Below, one piece after another: positions 22,849 through 35,570 of a DNA stretch of 64,000 bases. Source of the stretch: Lonicera japonica (Eukaryota; Streptophyta; Magnoliopsida; Dipsacales; Caprifoliaceae); assembly GCA_021464415.1 (NCBI GenBank), contig CM038468.1, forward strand, positions 3,720,001-3,784,000, read 5' to 3'. Below the pieces are notes generated by a model. That model made no database searches. It was given only the letters and a program-made list of their open reading frames with translations, and had not been told where the DNA came from. The position numbers were made by a program, and so were the translations under genes. The number at the start of each line of letters is the position of its first letter. The first letter of the stretch is position 1.

Positions 22849-23200
22849 TTTAATAGTCAAATGTAAAAAAATGATTAAAGTGATCCAAAATTAAATCGCC
22901 AAAATAATTTATTTTAAAATTTAATGATCAAAATAATATTAAATAAAGAGTTTAATAATCAACTATTGACTCTTTAATTTTTTTTTGACCGAAAATAGAA
23001 AAAAGACAAATCGGGTGTATTAAATAGCCCATAGTTCGGGAATTCGTTTCCCTCCCGAGCATGAATTGAAATTTAGGTTGTCTATCCTTGGCTCCTTGCT
23101 CTCCATTAAATTAGCATGACACAAAACACGAGGCATTTCACAAATTATTTTTTCTTTAAATTCGGAAATATTTAACTAACTAACTATATATATATATATA
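22849..23200. other. flanking DNA between two Helitrons
   Basis: AT-rich with no gene. It ends in a TA run (23186-23200) that is the left half of the target of the next Helitron. Confidence 0.5.
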
Positions 23201-25443
23201 TCTAATCTAATAGTAATAATATTATAAAACGCAAGGAGTGAGAAGGAATTTCTGTAGAATTGCCACGTGTCGTTAATAAATACGATTTATGCCTCCAATT
23301 ACTACATTTTGGGTCTCTTTTCCATCCAGGTTTTAATTAGGATTCAATTGTGTTTCTTTAATTTTCTCACCGCTTCGTTCTTTGGCATGCCGGCTATTGA
23401 TCTTCCTGCGTTTCTATTTATTCTTCGCCATCTGATATTTCTTTCATTTTCATCTTAGGCTTCATGTTGTCTTCCTCTCTCTGAGCCCTAATTTGTTGTC
23501 TCTCCCTTCATCATCTCTTAGAAATCATGGAAGATGTACGATCATGTTCAAGTCAGGTTGCACTCTTCGATCATCTCTCTAAATTCTGTTTTTCGATAAT
23601 ATTAGATAATAATTGTTACGTACCCTTCTCTTAAATCGTTTTTTTTTCGCTTCGACTTTGTTTACACCTTATTGTAAATCACAAAGAACAAGATTAATAT
23701 AAATTAGGTATATTTTAGTTTTCAGTTCTCTTTTACCCTAATAAGTACATCTACTCATCTAAACCTATTACTAACTCATGGACTAGAAAAGATCGAGCTG
23801 AATTGAACAATGGAGGACACGTCAAATATGGTTCGTAGTTGGTAGTAAAATGTATAGAAAATTGTAAATCTAACACTGTATTGAACAATGGCACTTTGTT
23901 CCTAATATATGTATGTGTGAAATAATGTTGACAGATAAATCATAGATTTCTTTTAGTTTTTCAGTTCAACCATTCTGCACAAACCGTTTAGTATCTCCTA
24001 ATCCCTGTCAATCATTTAAAATTTTCCCTAATTATTTGACTTTTTGTTTTAGGTGATTGTATTTGAGTTCTCCGGATGTTGTTTTACAATTGCAGTTTTT
24101 CTGATTATCTTTTGCTTAAGCACACCAAAAAATCTATAAAGGTCAGTCATAGGCTCATCACCATTACCAAACCTTCAAATGATTAACAACCTGGTGCAAT
24201 CTGAATTATTCCAAATCTTACGCTTTTATATCCTTGCTCTGTTTTGTTTTAAAGACATTATAATTGAATAATGATTTTACTTAATTTTTTTTTCATAATG
24301 TTGGTACTTGGTACTCCAGATGGGGGATAAAAAATTTGGTCTATAGGAAATTCTATTGGCATAGAACCCGCACGTGTAGAAACATTTGAAAGCTTTGAAT
24401 TCAAAGGTAATATTTTTGTAAAATTTCTATACAGTTAAGTTTTTGTCTTAATAAGATTACATTTGTAATTTATAATGTATGTACCTATTTGATGCTTAAT
24501 AGGTGTTTAACATAATATGCTAAATAACATCTCTCCTTTTCTTTTTGCATCCGTTTATATTTACAGGGAATTAGTTGCATAATTTCCTCATGTTTTAAAA
24601 GTTTGTCCAAGGCGTCTTCCTCCTTAACACTCTCTTTTGCTTTGATTTCTTCAAGGAAATTGTTTTAAATACGTTGGGAACTTAGCGACTCAGTTTGTTA
24701 AAGAAGAAATATAGGGAAAAAGAGGAAACTAATGGCAATATTTTTTCCAAGAACATCAATTATCGGAGCTCAATTGTATTGCTGATGATTAACTATATTG
24801 GTATTGATCAAGTTCAATTCTTTAGATCTATTTCTAATCTTTTGAATAAATTCTTAAATGTTCTCTTTGTTTAGTTCCATTGTAGTTTGAAACTATGCCA
24901 ACATGTTTTTACCAAATTACTCTCTATCCCCGGTACTTTATTTACTCTTTGTAGTGAACAAGCATAATGATTTCAATATCTTGATTCCCTAGGATAATGT
25001 TCTTTCTATATGTATGCGAAGCATTTGACTAATTTTATAGCTATAAGTAGCACTGACTTAAATCTTTTATATGTAAGCATTGGATGATAACACTTATTTG
25101 TAGATTCCTATGGTTTAATTTTCAGTTTGTATCTTGCCAAAAATAACTTAAAGAATGTACATGGGTTTTCATTTCTGTAGCCGACAATATATTAACTTAT
25201 GTTGTGCACTTGCTTTTTTCTTATTGTAGAAATTTTGTTTCGTTAGATATATGGTGTTAATAATACTATTAGATACGTTTAGTATTGCTCCACTTCTTCA
25301 TGTTTTAATTATGTTATTGGGTATATCTAGACAATTGTTTAAATTTGTAAGATATTTGTATTCGTAAATCAGATTAAAATTTCAAATTTTATTCATCTAT
25401 GATATATATAAACAGCCCACGCATCGCGTGGGTTACAAACTAG
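23201..25443 (+). mobile_element. non-autonomous Helitron in an AT microsatellite
   Basis: The 5' end is TC at 23201 (TCTAATC...ATTATAAAACGCAAGG), preceded by A. The 3' end has hairpin CCCACGC-ATC-GCGTGGG (25416-25432), seven bases, then CTAG at 25440-25443 followed by T. Both flanks are runs of TA repeats (23186-23200 and 25444-25464), so the element sits cleanly between A and T of one microsatellite. Length is 2,243 bp. There is no helicase or RPA sequence. Gene-like pieces include ATGGAAGATGTACGATC with a donor CAG/GTTGC near 23527-23556, and a short exon-like stretch at 24320-24406. Confidence 0.85.
24320..24406 (+). pseudogene. possible captured exon inside the Helitron
   Basis: Between an acceptor (CTCCAG) and a donor (AAAG/GTAATA), one frame reads IWSIGNSIGIEPARVETFES after an early stop codon. 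I do not recognise the protein. The exon-like borders and better codon texture than the surroundings suggest a captured gene fragment. Weak evidence. Confidence 0.25.
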
Positions 25444-26418
25444 TATATATATATATATATATATTTATCATTGTTAAAATCTATTATAGCCAATGAAGAT
25501 TTACATCCACTCCACTTCTTATATATTAATTGCATTATTCAAGATACATTATCAACACTTTCGAATGCTTTTTCGAAAACTTACATTCACTCTAATTCTA
25601 ATTCTGTTATAATTCCAACAAACTACCGCTAATGGTGAAAAAATAACAATTGTACCATTTAAGTCAAAACTCATGATGGTACACTTAAAAACTATTTTAA
25701 ATCATATATATACTTTTTCATTCGAACCTGAACATAGTTGTAACTTGTGAACTTCAAAACAAAATATGACTTCAATGTCTTGATTTTAAAGCAAATCCAG
25801 AAAAAGTGAATTCTAACTAACTAACCAAACATAACAATAAATCTAGGGGTATATATATATATATCATAAAAGTTCAGCATAACTAACGTGACTGTCATAT
25901 ATTGGTTATAATGTGGGGACTTTATCAAATTTATCATTGTTAAAATTTATTATAACTAATGAGTAATCGTAAGATTAAAATGTTACTGACTTACTGTTTT
26001 ATATTATGTTAAATATGTCTTACAGAAGGACTCCCAAACATACTAATAACGGATGGAATTTTACTTTTAATAATAAGGAGTTTTGCAATAATAGTACCGA
26101 CCCAAAGTGAGTTACATCAATCAATATCTATACATCAATTAAGAAACTTTTGAAGTTAATTAACTAGTAATCTTGTCAAATAATTCTAGCCAACGTATAT
26201 ATCAAGTATAAAATACTCACATATCCAATGAGGCAACTATGTGTTATATTGGTTAGACGTAGGGTTTATATATCTTTCATTCTTATTCAAATTTATTTTA
26301 AATAATAAGTAATTTACTTATCGAAAAATCAACTTTTTATAAGAGAAAAAAATATTTATAGAGGAGGAAAAGCCAATTTTTTTTCATATTAGAATGCCAA
26401 TTTGTTATTTGTTGCTAA
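25444..26418. other. AT-rich repeat-derived DNA
   Basis: It has TA runs at 25444-25464 and 25853-25864. Phrases resemble the tandem array that begins at 27.2 kb (for example the segment around 25920-25990), so it is probably an older, diverged member of that family. No gene. Confidence 0.4.
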
Positions 26419-27054
26419 TGTTGAAAATTGGAGACAAAGCAAAGCAGCCAAAATTGAAAACAGCCGCCCACTCATGGAGAAAATTGAAAGCAGCCGCCCA
26501 CTCATGGAGAAAAATGGTGGGTCTTTGATTTATTTAATTTCAAAGGATGATGTCATGAATGACATCATCCAAAGCCTTATTTCTTCTATAAATAGAGAAA
26601 GGAGAGAAGAGAATATCATCATCAAAACAACAGCTCTCGACAGTAGAGAGAGAGAATTAATTTGCAGAGAGCAAATTAATTAAGAGCAAATATAATTTTG
26701 CAGAGAGAGCAAAATTAGAGAGAAAAAAAAAAAAGGGTCAAAGAAAATAGAAGTAAAAGTGTCTAAGTGAGAGCTTTTGCAGTGTCTATTTTTTGAGTGT
26801 TGAGAGATACACAGTGTGCGTGTATAGGTCTGCTGACCAGTCTTGTAAACCTTTTTTTTGATATAGTGAATATTTGGGGTGCTCTGTGGACTAGTGGCAA
26901 ATTTGCCGAAACCACGTAATTCTTTGTGTTGTGCTATTGGTGTATTTTATTGTGCCAAATAATATTTTCAATTGTGCAAGTCAAATATATTTTTTCTGTC
27001 ATTTCATTCCAAGATCCATATTTAAATACTAGCAGCGTCTAGTATTTCCCAACA
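26419..27054 (+). mobile_element. solo LTR (636 bp), copia-like
   Basis: It starts TGTTG and ends CAACA, and is flanked by a perfect 5-bp direct repeat GCTAA (26414-26418 and 27055-27059), so a full LTR element inserted here and later recombined to a single LTR. A TATA box (CTATAAATAG, 26586-26595) gives plus orientation. Upstream of it lie a nearly 30-bp tandem duplication containing CAGCCGCCCACTCATGG and a 12-bp-arm palindrome (26545-26570) containing TGATGTCA/TGACATCA, similar to bZIP (TGA-type) binding sites. A 93-residue open frame across this LTR is incidental. Confidence 0.85.
26545..26570. promoter_or_regulatory. palindrome upstream of LTR TATA box
   Basis: Two 12-bp arms (GGATGATGTCAT and its complement) are separated by GA. 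They lie 16 bp before the TATA box at 26586. The TGATGTCA core resembles targets of TGA-class bZIP activators, as in stress-induced plant LTRs. Function is inference. Confidence 0.5.
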
Positions 27055-27240
27055 GCTAAAGTTGTGACACTTGTGGAAGAGGTTGGAGAAGAGCGTGAAG
27101 TACTTTTCTGGCCGCTAGCGGTTCGCTACTGTTCTGCTAATATAGATTAATTGAGGTGTGCAAAAGTTGGGCCGGACACCCTGTGTTACTAGACAGTATC
27201 TAGAAGGAAAAAAAAAAGAGTTGGCATAATTTCCAAAAGT

Positions 27241-30200
27241 TTCTTCCCATATTAGTATATAACATTCATATTGTATCATGAAAAAGAAAAACAGCTACAC
27301 TAAAAACTTTACTTTGAATCATGTAGTTTTTCACCTCACCTCACCAAACTTAAACATATTTGACACCGGCCGGCCACCTTCGACCAAAATGAGACGCAAC
27401 CGTAAAGCGTTGATTTTTGATCAAAACCGTAAAAAAATTGGATTTCGATCAACTAATCAAACTTAACTATAAGTATTAGACTTTTACTTTTACGTGTTTC
27501 GCGGTTAAATTAGTTACATCAATTAATAACCAATGTAAATTATATGAGATTTGTTATACAATACCAATTGTTCATTAAATGAAAGATTCAAAGTAAATTA
27601 ATAATTCTAGAGGACATATATAATATAAAAAGGAGACATATCTAGTGTGGTCAACATGTGATCCTATCACATTCATGTTTATTCAAATTCTTTTTAACCA
27701 GTGAGTGATCGCAAATGTTTATTTTTTTATGTTAAATTGAAATGTCAAATTTTAATTTGTTATAAAACAATTGTGGCACGTGTTGTGCACGTATGGGTGG
27801 ATATAATAGAAGAGATTGGAGAAGTACAAGTTTTTACTTTTGCCTACTTTTAATAACCATAAAATCTTTTCTTTTCTATACTAAATTATAAATTGTAAGG
27901 GTATTAATAGAATTACTAAAGATGGAGTTAATTAGCATAGTTTCAACAAATTTTCCGTACAAAAAATTTCTTTATATATTAGTTAGTATACAACATTCAT
28001 ATTGAGTGCATGAAAAAAAAAACAGAAAAAAAAAAGATACAACCTACAGTGAAAACGATTTTGAATCATGTGCATATTCACCAAACCAAATTTAAGCATA
28101 GTTGTAATTGGCCAACTTCAACAAACCAGTAACTATAATGTGTTGATTTTGGAGCAAATACGTAAAAAGTAGATTTCAACTAACCAAACGCGACTGCACG
28201 TAACCAGCTGTTGATTTTTACATTTAGGTGTTTCGTTTCTAATAGTACCCGACTCAAAGTTAATTACATAAATTAATAACCATATATTTTTTTTTGAATA
28301 ATTGCACTTAGAGAGATTCGAATACGGGTTCTCTCGCTAAATAGATCGTTCCTCACAACTTAGTGAACTATTAGGCCAACCCCATAGCTAGGGTCTAATA
28401 ACCATATAATTTACGTGAGTTTTCTTTAATGTAATACGTGTTAATTATATATTAACAATTAACATGTAAGTCGTGCGATGCACATGCGTATTTTACTTAC
28501 TTTTTTCATATTGATGCATATACTTTCTTTAACATTTCTTACATTAATAACGTATTCCTAATTATACACTATTTTCCTTTAGTACATATTAATATAATTA
28601 GCAACACTTTCCTTGAAACTAAACCAATGAAGGTTCTGAAAACTAAAATTTCCTTCCCTTTTCCTTTCATTTTGTGTCTTTCAAACATGGCCTTAAAAAA
28701 TCCCATAAAACAAAACAAATTGTGATAATCCTCCCGTTAATTTCACCTAATCTCAACAATCGTCTTTAATGGAAATTTAGTCAATAAAATTATACTATGT
28801 CTTTCGAGTTTCAACTAATGTAACTTTGGCCATGTCAAAGCTAACCTTATTGTAAAAATGTAAATCACGAACTACCTTAGCTTATGAGTAAATCTGCCTT
28901 TCTGGCATTGACAAGCTTGAATTTTAGATGTTTTGTCAATAAATAGTACCCAACTCAAAGTTAATTACACCAATAATAATTGTAATTTGCATGAATTATA
29001 TTCTTTTTAACATACTACTATAAGCTATGCAATGCATGGACCCATATTAGTATACAACATTTATATTGTATCATGAAAAAGAGAAACAGCTACACAGAAA
29101 ACTTTACTTTGAATCATGTAGTTTTTCACCTCAGCTTGCCGAACTTAAACATATTTGACACCGGCCAGCCAACTTCGACAAAAATAAGATGCAACCGTAA
29201 TGTGTTGATTTCGATCAAAACCGTAAAAAATGGATTTCGATCAACTAATCAAACTTAACTATATGCGGCAGACTTTTACTTTTACGTGTTTCGCGTTTAA
29301 ATTGTACCCGACTCGAAATTTGTTAAATCAATTAATAGCCAATTTAATTTATACGAGATTTCTTTAACATAATATTATCCATTAAAAATGGAAGTTTTGA
29401 AGTAAATTAACTAGTAATGTTGTCCAATAAAACTAGAGAACATATATAACATAAAAAGGCTGACATATCAAGTGTGGTCAATATGTGATCCTATCACATT
29501 CATTTTAACGATTGAGTGATCGCAAATGTTTATTTTTTATGTTGAATTGAAATGTCAAATTTTAGTTTGATATAAAAAAATTGTGGCACGTGTTACACAC
29601 GTACACGTGGATATAATAAAAGAAATTGGAGAAGTACAAGTATTTACTTTTGCCTACTTCTAATAACCGGCCATATAATCTTTTATTTTCTATACTAAAT
29701 TATAAATTGTAAGGGTATTAATAGAATTACAAAAGATGGAGTTAATTAGCATAGTTTCAACAAATTTTCCGTTAAAAAAATTTCTTTATATATTAGTTAG
29801 TATATAACATTCACATGATCGAGTGCATGCACAAAAAAAAAAACCACTACAGTGAAAACGATTTTGAGCCAAACCAAATTTAAGCATAGTTGTAATTGGC
29901 AAACTTCAACAAACCAGTAACTATTTGATTTTGTACCAAATTAATACGTAAAATAAGATTTCAACCAACCAAAACACGACCGTAACCAGTGGATTTTTAC
30001 ATTTAGGTGTTTTGTTCCTAATAGTATTCGACTCGAAGTTAGTTACATAAATTAATAACCATATAATTTACATGAGTTTTCTTTAACATAATACGTATTA
30101 ACTATATATTAACAATTAAGATGTAAGTCGTGCAATGCCCGAACATATTGTACTTACTTTTTTCATTACATATTGATGCATACGCTTTCTTTAACACATT

Positions 30201-32345
30201 TCTTACATTAATTAATAACGTAATACTAACTATACATTATTTTCTTTTAGTACATATTAATATAATTAGCAACACTTTCCTTGAAACTAAACCAAATAGG
30301 GTTCATAACACTAAAATTTTCTTCACGTTTCCTTTCATTTTGTGTCTTGCAAACATGCCCTTAAAAAATCCCATAAAACAAAACAATTAATTGTGATAAT
30401 CCTCCCGTACGTTAATTTCACCTGATCCAATCGTCTTTAATGGAAATTTAGTCAATAAAATAATACTATATCTTTCTAGTTTCAACTAATTAATGTAACT
30501 TTGGCCTTGCCAAAACTAACCTTATTATAAAAATGTAAATCACGAACTACCTCAACTTACGAGTAAATCCACCTTTTTGGCATTGGCAAGCTTGAATTTT
30601 AAATGTTTTGTCAATAAATAGTACCCAACTCAAAGTTAATTACACCAATAATAATTGTAATTTGCGTGAATTATATTCTTTTTAACATAATACTACAAGC
30701 CATGCAATGCACGGATATACTAGTATACAACATTCATATTGTATCATGAAAAAGATAAACAGCGACACTGAAAACATTACTCTGAATCATGTAGTTTTTC
30801 ACCTTACCTCACCGAACTAAAACATATTTGAAACCACCCAACTTAATCAGACGTAACCGTAATGTGTTGATTTTTGATCAAAACCGTAAAAAATGGATTT
30901 CGATCAAATAATCAAACTTAACTATAAGCAGTAGGATTTTACTTTTACGTGTTTCACGGTTAAATAATACATGACTTGAAATTAGTTACATCAATTAATA
31001 ACCAATGTAAATTATACGAGATTTGTTACCCGCAATCCTAATTGTTCATTAAAAATGAAAGATTTGAAGTAATTCTAGAGGACATATCTAACATAAAAAG
31101 TTGACGTACGTATCTAGTGGGGTCAATATGCGATCCTATCACATTCATTCTTATTCAAATTCATTTTAACCAGTGAGTTATCGCAAATGTTTATTTTTCA
31201 TATTAAATTGTAATGTCAAATTTTAGTTTGTTATAAAAAAATTGCGGCACGTGTTATGCACGTACGCGTGGATATAATAGAAGAGATTGGAGAAGTACAA
31301 GTATTTATTTTTGCCTACTTTTAATAACCATATAATCTTTTAATTTCTATACTAAATTATAAATTGTAAGGGTATTAATAGAATTACTAAAGATGGAGTT
31401 AATTAGCATAGTTTCAAGAAATTTTCCGTTCAAAATATTTCTTTATATATTAGTTAGTATATAGCATTCATATTGAGTGAAAACGATTTTGAATCATGTG
31501 CATATTCACCAAACTAAATTTAAGCATATCAGTAATTGGCCAACTTCAACAAACCAATAACTATAATGTGTTCATAAAAAATAGATTTCAACTAACGAAA
31601 CGCGACTGTAACCAGTAGATTTTTACATTTAGGTGTTTCATTTCTAGTACTACCCAACTCAAAGTTAGTTACGTAAATTAATAACCATATAATTTACGTG
31701 AGTTTTCTTTAACATAATACGTATTGATTATATATTAATAATTAGTATGTAAGTCGTGCAATGCACGAGCGTATTGTACTTACTTTTTACACTACATATT
31801 GATGCATACACTTTCTTTAACACATTTCTTACAATAATAACGTAATGTTAACTAAACATTATTTTCTTTTAGTACATATTAATGTAATTAGCAACACGTA
31901 CTTTCCTTGAAACTAAACCAACTAGCTAGGGTTCAGAAAACTAAAATTTCCTTCACTTTTCCTTTCGTTTTGTGTCTTTCAAACATGCCCTTAAACGATC
32001 CCATAAAACAAAACAAATTGTGATAATCCACCCGTATGTTAATTTCACCTAATCTCAACAATTGTCTCCAATGGAAATTTACTCAATAAAATTATACTTT
32101 ATCTTTCGAGTTTTAACTGATGTAACTTTGGCCATGTCAAATTAAGCTAACCTTATTGTAAAAATGTAAATCACTAACTACCTCAACTTATGAGTAAATC
32201 TACCTTTGTGGCATTAATAAAAAGCTTGAATTTTAGATGTTTCATCAATAAATAATACTCGACTCAAAGTTAATTACACCAACAATCATTGTAATTTGCA
32301 TGAATTATATTCTTTTTAACATATTAATAAGTCGTGCAATGCACG
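27241..32345. repeat. tandem array of about 1,674-bp noncoding units
   Basis: Three units in direct orientation: equivalent points (the ATGAAAAAG segment) lie at 27278, 29073 and 30746. Spacings are 1,795 and 1,673 bp; taking off the 121 bp added to unit 1 by the SINE gives 1,674. Each unit contains in order the TATCATGAAAAAG segment, ATGTGATCCTATCACATTCA, a TGGCACGTG...CACGT palindrome, AGATGGAGTTAATTAGCATA, and GTCGTGCAATGCAC-type palindromes; the first and second halves of a unit are themselves related. Unit 3 grades into a partial fourth one that is interrupted by the MITE at 32462. Diverged pieces continue to about 34 kb. Confidence 0.85.
28288..28395 (-). mobile_element. SINE with 13-bp target duplication
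   Basis: 108-bp insertion flanked by the perfect direct repeat TAATAACCATATA (28275-28287 and 28396-28408). On the minus strand it starts GACCCTAGCTATGGGGTTGG, has a box A-like TGGCCTAATAGTTC and a box B-like GTATTCGAATCTC (tRNA-derived pol III promoter), and ends in an A run. The other two array units show the uninterrupted site (for example at 30053-30065). The two half-boxes and the short length mark it as a plant tRNA-derived SINE. Family not assigned. Confidence 0.85.
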
Positions 32346-32461
32346 GACATATTATATGTAATTATTTTTTAACTATATATTGATGCCTAGACTTTCTTTA
32401 ACGTACAATACATTAATAATGTAATACTAATTATACATTTTTTTTAGCATATACCAATTAA

Positions 32462-33232
32462 TGTTCTAAAAATCGTGAATCAGAAATCAATCGGCAAGGT
32501 GGGGAGTGGGGATTTTTCATTTTATCGAAGATTTATCGGGGATAAATTTAAAAAAATCGGATATGCACTATTCACTATATAGATAATATTTTAATAATAT
32601 ATTATATAACAATATGCTAAATAAAACGTAATAGTGGCAAAATGGACGTTAATAGAGTAAAATGCTAAATAAAAATAACTTAGGGAGTTTATTGTACATA
32701 TTAAAAAGAAGTTTCTCACCTATTTCCTGGACCTATTAGTAATTTTGTAAATTGCAATATACCTAAGGGTAATTAGGTCATTCACCGCTTATTAAAATTA
32801 AAACCCTGCGCGTCTTCTTTACCCCTCGATTAATCTCTTTCTCATACCACAGAACCACCCCCACACAGCCGCCATCTTCATCTCCTTCTTCCATCTTCTT
32901 CTTTCACTTCGCCCCTTTCTCTCTCTTTCTCTTTCTCGTTCTCTTGTTCTGTTCTTCGACTTCTTCTGAGTTCCACCCCTCACTACTTCGAGCCTTCTAT
33001 CGTTGTTGGTCGTTGAAGTTCTCTCTCTCTCTATTTCGAGGTCGAGTGAAGGAGAAAGGGGCGAGGTCGAGTGAAGGAGCTAGAGAAAGTGAAAAATTCA
33101 ATTTATCGCCGATTATCGTTTATTGCGATAAATCGGCGATAAAATCCAATAAATTGCCGATTTTTTCAGTCGATCATGCATAATCGTATCGGGGCATAAC
33201 CGATTGCCGATTAATCGGCGATTTTTAGAACA
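32462..33232. mobile_element. 771-bp MITE with perfect 14-bp inverted ends
   Basis: It starts TGTTCTAAAAATCG and ends with its exact reverse complement. Subterminal regions are full of CGATTAATCGGCGAT-type short inverted repeats at both ends. The middle (32860-33100) is a CT-rich, gene-leader-like stretch. Related copies of the host repeat (near 30240 and 33690) lack it, confirming an insertion. Target duplication is not certain; the flanks show similar AGCATATAC and AGTATATAC, but these do not abut the ends exactly. No transposase. Confidence 0.75.
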
Positions 33233-34440
33233 CTAGTATATACTAATAACTAGCGTTAAACACTTTCCTCCTAACCAATTCCATGAAGAGTAGAGAAAAA
33301 AAAAAACCTTTCTTTCACTTTTCCTTTCCTTTCCATTCCTATCATTAATGGAAATTTAGTCAATAAAATTATACTATTGTTTTCAAGTTTCAACTAATTA
33401 TGTAACTTTGGCCATATCAAAACTAACCTTGTTGAAAAAATGTAAACCACAAACTACCTAAATTTATGAGTAAATTCATTTAATTTCTGCCATTGAAGCC
33501 TGTATTATAGATGTTTCGTCAATAAATAGTAACCGACTCAACTCAAAGTTAGTCACAATTATCTTTAACGTAATATTGTAACCTGTGCAATGCACGTGCA
33601 TATTATAATTATTTTTTATCTATATATTGATGCATGCACTTTCTTTAATGTTTCTTACATTAATAACGTAATGCTAACTATACAATTTTTTTTAATACAT
33701 ATTAATAACTAGCATAAAAGATAAAAACACTTTCCTTCGAATCAAATGCACGGAGATTGCAAAAGTTAAATCACGAACTACCACAATTTATGAGGAAATC
33801 CGTCTTTTTTTGTGCCATTGAAGCCTGAATTTATTGCATAAAATTGTAATGGTCAATGCTTGTAACTGTTGGCCCATTTTCATCCCTATATAAGTTCTTC
33901 AATTCTTTGGTTTTTGGAGTGTGCAGAGAAGAAAGAAAAGAAAAGAAATCATATATATTACCTTTTCTTTTTTGGTAGTGCTATTGCCAAAAGCAAATAG
34001 ATTATATCTTTATATGTAATATTCAATATTTTTTATGAATTTTTTATACATAATTTCACAATCACAATGGATCTTATTTTTTAGCTCTTGATGAGCATAT
34101 TTCAAATATATAAATTATATTAAAAACTAAATTTTAAATTTTTAGTTATATCATTTTAAAGTTTTTGTAAAAAATTAAGGAGAGAGAAAGATGATGTGAA
34201 TGTGTAAATTGTGTTTATATTTTATACAACCATTTTATACAAATCCTAGGTGTCAGTTTTTTAAAAGATTGGTGGAGGCCATTTTTTCCACAAAACGTAT
34301 AAATTTTACATAAACTAAAATTATACAATACTGTTGGAGATGCTCTAAGAAGCACCTATTTGCTATCAAATCACATCCAACCAAAGAAAATTTGCTATTT
34401 CGGATTGGGTTTTACCTTTCTATTACCTCACTTGCTTTAT
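33233..34440. other. diverged array remnants and repeat DNA
   Basis: 33233-33850 continues the 27-32 kb repeat family (CTTTCCT, AATGGAAATTTAGTC and GTGCAATGCACGTGC segments). A promoter-like CTATATAAG at 33885 has no gene after it. 34180-34350 matches the MITE at 58.6-58.96 kb and ends with the typical ACTGTTGGAGATGCTCTAA. Confidence 0.5.
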
Positions 34441-35570
34441 TTGATTTTTGAAAGGAATCGCCTTTTTATTTCGCAGTGAAAGCTAGTCTTTAAAGAGAAT
34501 GGTGAAGATGCATATATGCTCGAATTTCATTAAGGGTAGTTTCAAATCCCTCTATGGAATAGTTGATAGAGAAAGATTACCTGACCCCATTTGTGTAACC
34601 CACAATTATAATTTTCTAATTAGATTTCACTCTAGTCCATGACTAAAGTATTTTAGAGGAAAAAAAAAGAAATTAAAATGATTAGCCGAGTTGTATATTG
34701 TGCTATAAGAATGGTGAATTGCTTTTGCAGAGACGAACTTGATTTGGCAACATAGAGCATAGTGATTATTTCTAGGGTCATTTAGACTTAAGTAATATAT
34801 ATTATAATTATTGAAATTATACTTAGGTATGTTCTTGTTGAAAATTAAACTTAGCCTACTTTTAGATAAACTCCGTCAAAAGTTTATAATTATGTGCAAT
34901 GCACGTGACTTTTAATAAAAAATAAAATAAAGTGAAAATAAATATATTGTTTAGAAAATGAAAGACAAAAATGTAAAGAAAAAAAAACAAAGATACTTCC
35001 GGACAAGTGTGAGATTATTTAAATTAAAAAATTCAAGGACAAAATTATCCTCTTTATTTTATAAATTTATCACAACCACGTGTTTAAAGTTGTACTCTGA
35101 CACATTCTCTTCCTAATGTTTTTTCTCCAAGGTCATAATAGTAAATTAATAATTTTAACACCACCATTGCTACAATAACTACGTACCACTGAAGTTACTT
35201 TTGAAAATTATTTAAACATGATTTTTACATTTTAGAATTTAGATGCACTTTGTGAGATGCACATTTGCCGGATGCAATTTTTCTGATGGAAGTTTACCCA
35301 AGTATTATAATTATCAAAATTAGGTTTAGGTATGTTTTTTTTTTTTTTTTTTTGTGAAAATTAAACTAGTTAAACTCTCGCAGATGTTAATAATAGCGTG
35401 GGTTTCACGTGACTTTTAATTTAAAAAAATTAGAAGAAAATTATTAAAAGAAAAATAAAAAAGGAAATTAAAAACATAAACAGAGATTTGGCCTCCTTCA
35501 ATTCTCCCCTCCAACCAGACACCACCCCCACCTCTCCCTCTCTCTCTCTCTATATATATATACAGATAGA
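34441..35570. repeat. segment duplicated at 56.7-57.7 kb, copy 1
   Basis: It shares with 56700-57660, in the same order and orientation: AGCTAGTCTTTAAAGAGAA-like sequence, TTTCACTCTAGTCCATGACT, the GTGCA-palindrome followed by CGTGACTT, and a pyrimidine-rich stretch with a CT run. Copies are diverged by many substitutions and small indels. No coding frame. Confidence 0.65.

Noticed and set aside
28288..28395. tRNA gene
   Set aside because: Box A and box B-like parts are present, but there is no cloverleaf; the A tail and 13-bp duplication show a SINE.
27278..29258. Two similar small ORFs (27278-27466 and 29073-29258) as a conserved gene
   Set aside because: They repeat because the array units repeat; the third unit has lost the frame, and the differences between copies do not favour synonymous positions.
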